The notes under the pieces were generated by a model that was given only the letters and a program-made list of their open reading frames with translations, searched no databases and was not told the DNA's origin. The translations under genes were made by a program, and so were the position numbers. A DNA stretch of 40,501 nt from UBA9547 sp043769845 (lineage in GTDB: Bacteria; Bacteroidota; Bacteroidia; Cytophagales; UBA9547): positions 1 through 40,501 of the forward strand of contig JAYVIX010000180.1 of NCBI GenBank assembly GCA_043769845.1, read 5' to 3'. Each line of letters begins with the position of its first letter. The first letter of the stretch is position 1. Shown in pieces: positions 8,484-15,460 of the stretch.

Positions 8484-10635
8484 ACTTCGCCTTCCCTTCA
8501 TCCAAAAATTTCACAAAAGCATCTACATCACTATCATAACTTCTTGGTTCTACCAATTGATTACCTTCGGCATCTGTGATTATATATAATGGCTGTGCAT
8601 TGTTGTTGAAAAGCCTGATTTCCAGATCACTGTTTTGCTTGCCAATTGTTTTCTTTTCTTTCCCATCAAAAGAAGAAACATACCATTCTTCTTTAGGCAA
8701 TTCGGTGCGTTCGTCTACATAAAGAGACACAATTACGAAATCGTTTTGCAATCGTTTCAACACTTCGGGATCACTCCACACATTGGCTTCCATCTCACGA
8801 CAATTCACACAACCAAAACCTGTAAAGTCGATAAACAATGGCTTGTTCAATTGCTTGGCACAAGCTTTGGCTTGTTTTAAATCGAAATAACCTTGAAGGC
8901 CATGAGGCAGGTGAAATAAATCCGCATACTTAGGTGGTTCGCAAATCGAGTTGTGAGTTGTTGGTTGTGAGTTGTGGGAATTGTTACCCAAAACAAAATC
9001 GGAAGTCGAAAGTGGTGGCACATAACCTGAAAGGGCTTTGAGAGGTGCGCCAAACATGCCTGGAATCATATAGGCAACGAATGCAAACGAAGCGACCGAA
9101 AGCAAAACACGTGGAACGGAAACCGATTGCTCGGTATAATCCAGATCGTCATGGTCGAGTTTGATTTTTTTTAGTAGATAGAACCCTAAAAGCGCAAAGA
9201 TGACAATCCATAATGCGATAAAAACTTCCCTATCTAAAATTCGCCAATGGTACACTTGGTCGGCCTGACTGAGGAATTTCAATGCAAAAGCCAATTCTAG
9301 AAATCCCAACGTCACCTTGACCGAGTTGAGCCAGCCTCCAGATCTTGGAAGCGATTTCAACCAACTTGGAAACATGGCAAACAAGGTAAACGGAATGGCA
9401 AAGGCCACTGAGAAACCTAACATTCCCACAATTGGTTTGATGAATTTCCCGCCAGCCGATTCGATCAAAACCGTTCCGATAATTGGTCCCGTGCAAGAAA
9501 ATGAAACCAACGCAATGGTAAAAGCCATAAAGAAAATTCCAGCCAAACCGCCTTTTTCAGATTGCGCATCTATTTTATTGACCAAAGAAGATGGCAACAC
9601 AATCTCGAAAGCACCCAAAAACGAGATGGCGAAAAAGACAAAAATCCCAAAGAATAGAATATTTGGAAACCAATGTGTACTAATAAAATTGGCTGCATCA
9701 GCTCCAAACAAGGCCGCAACTCCTGTTCCCACAAGTGTATAAATAGCGACAATCGAAGCCCCATAAATCAATGCTTTGCGAACTGCCTCGCTGCGGCTCT
9801 TGCTAGAATGTGTGAAGAATGAAACCGTCATCGGAATCATCGGGAAGACACATGGAGTGACCAATGCTGCCAATCCGAATAGAAATGCTTTAAAGAAAAA
9901 AGCCCAAAGGGAGAAATCTTCTTGTGAGGTGTTAGGTGTTGGGTCTTGAGTTTTAGGTATTTCTACGTTCGTAGTCGCTTGTTCGTGGTTCGTGGCTTTA
10001 AGTGTGTCGTTAGTTTTGGCAACTACTTCTTTTTTTGCAGTATCTACTTTACTATTTTCTGACGACTGAACACTAACAACTGTTGACTTCTTACCAACGA
10101 CTGACGGCAGAGGTTTGACGACTGTTAGGTTAACTGAAAAATCATATTCGCCACCTACACACGCTCCGTCTTTGATGGTACAAGTCTGATATTCAATCGT
10201 TCCTTCGATAGAAGGCTTTTCTTTTAACACTTTGATTTTCTGACGAAATTCTGCCTTTTCGATGAAATAAGAGACTTCTCCGCCCCAGATATCATCAAAC
10301 TTGCGTTTGGGTTTAATTGCTTTTAGAGAACCGATAGCTTCGAAACTATCGTTCTTTTTGAAGTTAACGGCCGTCACAATTGGCCCGAGATTTGGGTCAA
10401 AATCTGAGGAATAGAGGTACCAACCTTCTTCTATTTCTACTGTAAGAACCAATTCTACTTCTTGTCCGATGGTAGCTTTTGCAGGATTGATCGAGTAGCT
10501 CCATTTGGCATGTTGCTTTGGTTTATTATTAGTAGCTGTTTGACCGCCAATAGTGGGAATCGAGATTTGTTGAGTTTTAGCTTCTTCTTTGCACGAAACA
10601 AAGACAAAAAGTAATACCGCCAGAAAATTGCGCAT
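8473..10635 (-). CDS. dsbD: DsbD-type thiol:disulfide interchange lipoprotein
   Basis: Moves reducing power from cytoplasmic thioredoxin across the inner membrane to periplasmic thiol proteins. Order of parts in 720 residues: signal peptide with lipobox ending VFVSC (C15); N-terminal DsbD-alpha-like domain with the CTIKDGAC pair; long low-complexity linker (about 185-238); CcdA-like membrane domain with C262 in VTPCVFP and C381 in SFSCTGP; C-terminal thioredoxin domain with C609-V-N-C612. All three redox pairs are present. The linker and the loop before the thioredoxin domain (NNSHNSQPTTHNS) are encoded by short repetitive DNA that looks like intergenic repeats taken into the frame. The gene has its own promoter with a palindrome over the -33 element. 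It may supply the TlpA-like thioredoxin at 15461. Confidence 0.93.
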   Translation of the reverse strand: MRNFLAVLLFVFVSCKEEAKTQQISIPTIGGQTATNNKPKQHAKWSYSINPAKATIGQEVELVLTVEIEEGWYLYSSDFDPNLGPIVTAVNFKKNDSFEAIGSLKAIKPKRKFDDIWGGEVSYFIEKAEFRQKIKVLKEKPSIEGTIEYQTCTIKDGACVGGEYDFSVNLTVVKPLPSVVGKKSTVVSVQSSENSKVDTAKKEVVAKTNDTLKATNHEQATTNVEIPKTQDPTPNTSQEDFSLWAFFFKAFLFGLAALVTPCVFPMIPMTVSFFTHSSKSRSEAVRKALIYGASIVAIYTLVGTGVAALFGADAANFISTHWFPNILFFGIFVFFAISFLGAFEIVLPSSLVNKIDAQSEKGGLAGIFFMAFTIALVSFSCTGPIIGTVLIESAGGKFIKPIVGMLGFSVAFAIPFTLFAMFPSWLKSLPRSGGWLNSVKVTLGFLELAFALKFLSQADQVYHWRILDREVFIALWIVIFALLGFYLLKKIKLDHDDLDYTEQSVSVPRVLLSVASFAFVAYMIPGMFGAPLKALSGYVPPLSTSDFVLGNNSHNSQPTTHNSICEPPKYADLFHLPHGLQGYFDLKQAKACAKQLNKPLFIDFTGFGCVNCREMEANVWSDPEVLKRLQNDFVIVSLYVDERTELPKEEWYVSSFDGKEKKTIGKQNSDLEIRLFNNNAQPLYIITDAEGNQLVEPRSYDSDVDAFVKFLDEGKAKFKK
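8950..8975. repeat. 12-bp direct repeat inside dsbD
   Basis: GTTGTGAGTTGT occurs at 8950-8961 and again at 8964-8975, two bases apart. It encodes the Asn/Ser/His/Gln-rich loop before the thioredoxin domain of dsbD. It resembles simple intergenic repeat words and not the surrounding coding sequence. Confidence 0.7.
9927..10000. repeat. Dispersed short-repeat tract inside the dsbD linker
   Basis: The tract contains AGGTGTTAGGT (9927-9937), identical to 4400-4410 in the intergenic gap before the metal permease, then TTTTAGGT and tandem GTTCGTGGTTCGTGG. On the coding strand it gives a Thr/Asn/Pro/Gln-rich linker with no predicted fold. Confidence 0.6.
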
Positions 10636-10657
10636 GTTATGATTCTAATTATGAATG

Positions 10658-10688
10658 CAAAAGTAATTGCAGAAGCATTTAGTTCAAT
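10658..10688 (-). promoter_or_regulatory. dsbD promoter
   Basis: Read on the minus strand: ATTG (10688-10685), 19-base spacer, then TACTTTTG (10665-10658), an exact TAnnTTTG -7 element. The predicted start point is about 15 bases before the dsbD ATG, the same short leader as at rpoN and the TlpA-like gene. Confidence 0.6.
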
Positions 10689-10709
10689 GTCGTGATGACG
10701 ACATTGAAC
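10682..10709. promoter_or_regulatory. Perfect 12-bp palindrome overlapping the dsbD -33 element
   Basis: Arms 10682-10693 (GTTCAATGTCGT) and 10698-10709 are exact reverse complements around a four-base centre. The left arm covers the -33 ATTG of the dsbD promoter, so it could be an operator. It could equally be a terminator for the remnant gene that ends at 10745 on the same strand, although no T-run follows. Confidence 0.5.
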
Positions 10710-10744
10710 CTATTTAAATTGAAGAAGAATACTAATTTCGGAAT

Positions 10745-11178
10745 TTAACCCAAGGTCTCTACCCAGTTCTTTAATTTAAAATCGGGATGATTGGACAATT
10801 TACCCTTCAAGCGTTGCTTGGCCTTTTTTACACTGTCTTCCGAAATGCCCATCATGGCTGCGATTTCGCTTTGCGAAAGCTTCAGTTTCATGATTGCTGC
10901 CAGTCGCATGTCGCCAGTGGAAAGATCGGGATATTGTTCTTTCAAATTAGTGAAAAATCCACCATATACATTCTCGAACCTCTTCTTGAAACGCTTCCAA
11001 TCATCATCAGTCAGAATTGTTGCATTACTCAGTTCTTCCAACATTTTAATTCTCGAAGATTTCTCAACTTTTTCTTTTTCCAAGGCATCGTTAAGGCGGG
11101 TCTTCAATTGATCTACTATTCGTTTCGATCTATTAGTTTATCGGTAAAGTTGGTCAGTTTTTTCATTTTATGCCATTT
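10745..11178 (-). pseudogene. Remnant of a TPR/LuxR-like HTH regulator, frameshifted
   Basis: The longest open part (10745-11107, TTG start) reads ILTDDDWKRFKKRFENVY, then LSTGDMRLAAIMKLKLSQSE and an HTH (IAAMMGISEDSVKKAKQRLK). This is the C-terminal DNA-binding end of the large Bacteroidota regulators whose N-terminal part is TPR or Y_Y_Y sensor. Upstream, in another frame, lies KWHKMKKLTNFTDKLIDRNE, then TAG at 11116-11118. Restoring one A near 11118-11121 joins this to IVDQLKTRLNDALEKEK, the expected coiled-coil before the HTH. So one base is lost and the whole sensor half is missing. It may still make a short HTH protein from the TTG. Confidence 0.7.
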
Positions 11179-11369
11179 TTGGTCTTTTGACCAACAATTT
11201 TTCCGTTTCACCAATGTAGTTCATTGGCGGAAACACAACCAAAGGCGTTAAGCTCATTCTAACATTTGGCCAAAACAAAGATTCATTTTTTCATTCCATA
11301 TTAAGAGTTTTGCTCTAACTAAACGTATGATTCAGTTTTCTTGATTAATTTGCGAACTACTCAGAAAAA

Positions 11370-12098
11370 ATGAATCAGCAACTTTGTATCGACATTGGGA
11401 ACACCCTGATTAAAACGGCTTTGTTCGACCCAAATAATCAAATGCAGGAAAAGCACACTTTTGGAAACGAAATGGAGCTTTTGAAATATATGAATAATAA
11501 TTCATTTAAAAGAATCATTATTAGCAGTGTAAAAGGAGGCGAAAATTCCCTGATTGCTTGTCTTCAGCCCGAATTGGAGGTTTTTATTTTTGGTAAAAAC
11601 CTAACACTTCCTATTCTGAATGCCTACAAAACACCTGAAACGTTGGGCAAAGATCGGCTCGCATCTGCGATCGGGGCTTTTGCACTTTTTCCAAACCAAA
11701 ATAGCCTTGTGATAGACGCTGGCACTTGTGTGACCTATGATTTTGTGTCGGCCGATGGAACTTATCATGGAGGAGCTATTTCGCCAGGTATGCAAATGCG
11801 ATTTAGAGCCCTTCATGATTTTACGGCCAAACTTCCACTACTCGCACCACAAGGAAATGCAGATTTGATAGGCAAAGACACCGCAAGCTGTATCCGCTCG
11901 GGTGTGGTAAATGGAATGAAATTCGAGATCGAGAAAACCATCGAAGAATATGCCGCAAACTATCCTGATTTACAGGTAATAGTATGTGGTGGCGATGCCC
12001 ATTTTTTTGAAAGTATAATAAAAGGAGTCATATTTGCGTTCCCTGATTTAGTATTGTTCGGGCTCAACCACACGCTGCATCATAATGCGATTAGTTAA
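11370..12098 (+). CDS. coaX: Type III pantothenate kinase
   Basis: Phosphorylates pantothenate in the first step of coenzyme A synthesis. The 242-residue length is standard. Motifs of the ASKHA-fold family are all present: DIGNT (8-12) for phosphate binding, TLGKDRLASAIGA with D95 and R96, IDAGTCVTYD with D116, and GGAISPGMQMR. ATG at 11370 is right for the family. The outer-membrane protein gene starts inside its last 14 bases, an arrangement common in Bacteroidota. Confidence 0.96.
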   Translation: MNQQLCIDIGNTLIKTALFDPNNQMQEKHTFGNEMELLKYMNNNSFKRIIISSVKGGENSLIACLQPELEVFIFGKNLTLPILNAYKTPETLGKDRLASAIGAFALFPNQNSLVIDAGTCVTYDFVSADGTYHGGAISPGMQMRFRALHDFTAKLPLLAPQGNADLIGKDTASCIRSGVVNGMKFEIEKTIEEYAANYPDLQVIVCGGDAHFFESIIKGVIFAFPDLVLFGLNHTLHHNAIS

Positions 12099-13443
12099 AA
12101 AAATCTTTCCTGCCTTTTTATTTCTTTTTGTTCACACGGTTCAGGCACAAAATCTCGGTCCTTCCATTTATAGCCGACCAGCCATTGGCGATGTATCTGA
12201 CGTTTCTTTTAGTAGAAACCAAGGCATGGGCGGTGCTGGGGTTGGGTTATCGCACAACTTTCAGCTCAATTCGCTCAATCCGGCTGCATTGGGAACTCTG
12301 AAATATACCAATTTCGAATTTGGAGTAGCTGGCAAAAGAAACGCAATAAATAGTTCGGGTGCCAAACAAACTGGATTAACTGGTGGTATTCAGCATCTTT
12401 CACTCGCATTTCCTATCCACAAACGTTTTGTAACACAGTTTGCTGCCAAACCATTCAGCACCGTCAATTACAAAGACGCTTTTGAAACACAGGTGAATGA
12501 GAAATTATTTAAAACCTCTTATGTAGGTGAAGGTGGACTTTCAGAAATCTATTGGAACAATGCATTCAACTACAAAGAATGGTTAATGATAGGGCTCAAT
12601 ACTGGCATTGTTTTGGGACAAACGACACACGAACTAGTACAATCGGAAACATCAAAAAGTCAAATAGCTACTACTAGGCAACGAAACGAAAAACACTTAA
12701 GACTTTCGCCTGGAATCCTGATCACAAAAGAATTCAAGTCGTTTAAAAAAGTGGCAGAAATACTCCCAATCGATACGACTAAACTAAAAGATTCGGTAGG
12801 ATTGAAAAAAATAATCTCGACACCACCAGTCAATTGGTTTGTAGGTTTTGGGGCTACGGGATCGTTTTTCAACACCTTGTCGGCCGAGGAAGAATTGACC
12901 CAGAAAACGGTTCGCTACGAAAATTCCAGCAGCAGTTCATATTCCTACAAAAAAGACACTTTAAGTTCTGCTACCCTATCCAATTATAGTTTGCCCAATT
13001 CGATCAAAGTAGGCTTGTCGTTTTACAAACCAAACAAAATCACGTTTGCACTCGATTATTCGATCACCAGTTGGGCTGATTTTAAATACAGCGAACAATC
13101 CAATATCCCGATCAGTTATCGCGACCAACAAACGATTGCTTTCGGTGCCGAATACATTCCCTATTATGGAAGTACCACCTTCTATAAACGCATCGCCTAC
13201 CGTGGTGGACTGAATTACAGCACGTTGCCATATGTGATCGCTGGCCAAAATATCAACCAGATACAAGCTAGTATTGGAGCCGGATTTGTTCTGCCCAAAT
13301 CAAGTGGAGTGTCTCTTAACACTTCGGTCACTTTTGGCCAACGTGGAACTACTAATGACAATCTGGCAAAAGAAAACTATTGGCTGTTCTCGGTAGGAGT
13401 TGTGGCCAACACCAAATGGTTCATTCGCAGAAAACACGAGTAA
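12085..13443 (+). CDS. Outer-membrane beta-barrel protein encoded with coaX
   Basis: A 452-residue protein with a clear signal peptide (MRLVKKIFPAFLFLFVHTVQA, cleavage likely before QNLGP). The mature part opens with SIYSRPAIGDV and SRNQGMGGAGVGLSHNFQLNSLNPA, the start seen in FadL/PorV-like barrels of Bacteroidota, followed by alternating strands rich in Tyr, Ser and Asn. The last residues VGVVANTKWFIRRKHE do not match the usual aromatic barrel end exactly. Its function is unknown. The ATG overlaps coaX by 14 bases, so it is co-translated. In relatives the same position is held by a conserved barrel of unknown role. A very strong hairpin follows. Confidence 0.75.
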   Translation: MRLVKKIFPAFLFLFVHTVQAQNLGPSIYSRPAIGDVSDVSFSRNQGMGGAGVGLSHNFQLNSLNPAALGTLKYTNFEFGVAGKRNAINSSGAKQTGLTGGIQHLSLAFPIHKRFVTQFAAKPFSTVNYKDAFETQVNEKLFKTSYVGEGGLSEIYWNNAFNYKEWLMIGLNTGIVLGQTTHELVQSETSKSQIATTRQRNEKHLRLSPGILITKEFKSFKKVAEILPIDTTKLKDSVGLKKIISTPPVNWFVGFGATGSFFNTLSAEEELTQKTVRYENSSSSSYSYKKDTLSSATLSNYSLPNSIKVGLSFYKPNKITFALDYSITSWADFKYSEQSNIPISYRDQQTIAFGAEYIPYYGSTTFYKRIAYRGGLNYSTLPYVIAGQNINQIQASIGAGFVLPKSSGVSLNTSVTFGQRGTTNDNLAKENYWLFSVGVVANTKWFIRRKHE

Positions 13444-13457
13444 TAAGAAAATCAGCA

Positions 13458-13516
13458 ATCATCTAAAAGTCAAGAGGCCAGCGAACGATTCGCTGGCCTC
13501 TTGGCTTTTAGATGAT
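13458..13516. terminator. 28-bp hairpin after the coaX operon
   Basis: Arms 13458-13485 and 13489-13516 pair along 28 positions with one G-T mismatch and a three-base loop. The stem includes the GC-rich GAGGCCAGCGAA. It lies 15 bases after the outer-membrane protein stop and before the convergent broken DUF2490 gene. It is the longest stem in the window. Confidence 0.85.
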
Positions 13517-13548
13517 TAGTAAATTGTTACCAATAAATTTCCGAGCAA

Positions 13549-14207
13549 CTAAAAAATAAACTTGTGCTCCAATCCTAAAATATAATACGTGAACGGATAA
13601 GGCTCATTTATTTCGGGCTGATACATAAAAAAAATAGTCGTTTTGTTTGTTGAATTCGATTTAATTTCCGGTTGCAAATTGCGAACGGCTTATTTCGTGC
13701 TTGTTGTATTTGAGTTTGTAATACATTTCGGCAAAAATATAGGGCGAGTGTTTGCCCAATTCTTTGTACAGAAGTTCGAGTTTGTTCCTAAAATACCGCG
13801 TTGGAATGTATCCTTTTTCAGAAAGGTTCCGATCGGTATATTGTTCTTGGAGGATCGTTATGGCTTTGATTCTGAAATACTTCACCAAATCGAGTTTGTA
13901 TTCGGCCCACACACTTATGCGGTTGCGCTGTTTGAAACGCAACGAAAAATCACGATTGCCCGAATACCGATACGCTAAGCCTACATTTAAATTTTTTAGC
14001 ACAGTATATTCGGTACTTAGTTGAAAATTATATCCACCAACTTGACTGTAATTTTCTTTTATTCTCAGACTGACAATTCGAGATTCCAACGCTGGCTAAG
14101 TTTCTTCTCGATATTCGTTTTGAACCATGCACAAGCATCGTTTTGCTGAGCAAATAAATGGCCCGCAAACAATTGACAAGAAAGAAAATCAGGCGAATTT
14201 TAGTCAT
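13549..14207 (-). pseudogene. Decayed DUF2490-type outer-membrane protein
   Basis: Joining frames gives a full barrel protein of about 215 residues: MTKIRLIF, then SCQLFAGHLFAQ (signal peptide end), WFKTNIEKKLSQRWNLELSV, SLRIKENYSQVGGYNFQLST, GLAYRYSGNRDFSLRFK, and the ending NEPYPFTYYILGLEHKFIF. Lesions seen: a frameshift near 14180 within the signal peptide, a frameshift near 14090 after LELSV, an in-frame TAA at 13661-13663, and a run of eight A (seven expected) near 13627-13634. The longest open piece is 13661-14089. Its ATG overlaps the stop of the DUF4956 remnant, showing an old coupled operon. Family call rests on remembered consensus. Confidence 0.75.
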
Positions 14208-14604
14208 GATAATACACTTCCAAAAGTGCTTCGTTTCTCATGAAATTAACTTTGTCGATACTCACTTTGTAGATATTCAATCCAGTTCTCGTTTTCAAAT
14301 CGGCTAGAAGTTGGGGTAGGTTTTCGGGTTTGATGAGTTCTATTTTATCATAGGTCACAATTTTTGAAAACTATCTTTTGAAAATCACGTTGCCATCCAA
14401 AAGCCAAGTACTTAATACTATAAGGCTCGTCACGATCAAAAGCAATACGAAATCTAGTTTGATGGCGCATATCAGGCCAGTCGCAATCACGATAAATAGA
14501 TAGGTCATGTCTTTGGGAGAAATGCCTTCGGTACGGTAACGCAACATCGAAAACACGGCAAACAAACAAAAAAGCTGCGCCATCGAAATTTTTACGAATT
14601 GCAT
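14200..14604 (-). pseudogene. Truncated DUF4956 membrane protein with a nonsense codon
   Basis: The open part reads CLFAVFSMLRYRTEGISPKD and MTYLFIVIATGLICAI, the signature of DUF4956 inner-membrane proteins. A TAG at 14371-14373 interrupts it; the same frame then continues with FSKIVTYDKIELIKPENLPQ and LKTRTGLNIYKVSIDKVNF to a natural TAA at 14200-14202. A CAG to TAG change would explain the stop. The N-terminal third, including the first helices, is missing: the sequence upstream of about 14600 belongs to another protein. The 3' end overlaps the ATG of the DUF2490 remnant (ATGACTAA). Relatives occur beside VTC-type polyphosphate polymerases. Confidence 0.8.
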
Positions 14605-15075
14605 GCTACCACTATATCAGCCACCACATTTGTTGCACGGTTTTCCAAGCTATTGGCACAAGAACCTACCGTTTCAGCATCCGATAAGGTAGTTTCGTTA
14701 TAAAATTGGTATTGGGATTGACCTGGTTTTACATATAAGAACGCTTCGTACACACCATTAAACAAACTATACATGGCAGTTTGCTGGAAAGAAATACCGT
14801 TGGAAGTAGTGGCCACATGCAAGAATTTAGCCGAAGCTGTGATTTCGTTCGGGTCAAGTTTTACTTTTAAGAGTTTTGTACCTGTAGGCGCATTGCCTGC
14901 AAACAGAATAGTTCCAAAATCAATGGTGTCGCTGTCCAACGAATAACGGTTTTCAATAAAATCATCGCCACCCACTCGCGACATGTCGGGCACAAATTCA
15001 GTATCGTAAAAGAAATTGCCATTTATAAACTTGTATTCGTAATTAAATACAGCGTTGAGGTTTTGAATATTTTGC
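14592..15075 (-). pseudogene. Fragment of a secreted E-set/starch-binding-like domain protein
   Basis: The frame is open well upstream of the GTG at 14993. It reads NYEYKFINGNFFYDTEFVPD and later GVYEAFLYVKPGQSQYQFYN, AETVGSCANSLENRA. The two YxYxFxNGN/N-R-A stretches look like two copies of the CBM48/CBM20-like E-set domain found in secreted Bacteroidota proteins. The first copy begins in mid-domain at about 15075, where the sequence changes to a CHU_C fragment on the other strand. The last copy ends VVACNS, and the next readable sequence is mid-DUF4956. No signal peptide or sorting tail is left, so this is an internal piece cut on both sides. Confidence 0.6.
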
Positions 15076-15401
15076 CAACAAAACCCGTCTATTTGGGCAG
15101 GGATACTATTATTTGTCTTGGTAAAAATATATTGCTAGATGCTGGCTCGCAAAACGTAATGAATTTTACTTGGAATACTGGCAACCAAAATCTAACAAAT
15201 GATACCTTCAAAATACGAACCGAAGACAACCGAATTGGCACTTTGGATGTATACAACCGCTGGGGAGATAAAATCTATTCTCATCCCAATTATACAGATC
15301 ATTGGACGGGCGAAGGCATTCCAGATTGAATATATTTCTACCAAATAACAGACAGCGAATTTGCTAAAACCGAAAAAGGTTGGGTGCAAGTGATTAAATA
15401 A
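15063..15401 (+). pseudogene. Broken T9SS type-B (CHU_C) sorting-domain fragment
   Basis: Reads KPVYLGRDTIICLGKNILLD, an adhesin-like repeat, and then DTFKIRTEDNRIGTLDVYNR, WGDKIYSHPNYTDHWTGEGI, the gliding-motility-associated C-terminal domain that directs export by the type IX system. A TGA at 15327-15329 replaces the GGA expected in PDGIYFYQITD. After it the frame continues IYFYQITDSEFAKTEKGWVQ to the natural TAA at 15399-15401. The link NTGNQNLTNDTFKI joins two domains that are normally far apart (NGDGLNDxF is expected), which suggests an internal deletion. The large N-terminal part is gone; at 15063-15080 the fragment abuts an E-set fragment in opposite orientation. Confidence 0.8.
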
Positions 15402-15405
15402 TTCA

Positions 15406-15441
15406 GTCTAAAGCTTAATGTCGCAACATTGAACTTTAGAC
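15406..15441. terminator. Imperfect 16-bp hairpin between convergent genes
   Basis: Arms 15406-15421 and 15426-15441 pair at 14 of 16 positions with a four-base loop. It follows the CHU_C remnant by four bases and precedes the stop of the TlpA-like gene on the other strand. The arms use the GAACTTTAGAC/ACATTGAAC words of the other gene-end hairpins. Confidence 0.6.
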
Positions 15442-15460
15442 CTTGAACTGAAAACTAGGC

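Noticed and set aside
11168..11257. 29-codon minus-strand frame starting MSLTPLVVFPP
   Set aside because: Looks mildly coding and overlaps the regulator remnant, but I recognise no family and there is no promoter; may be further debris.
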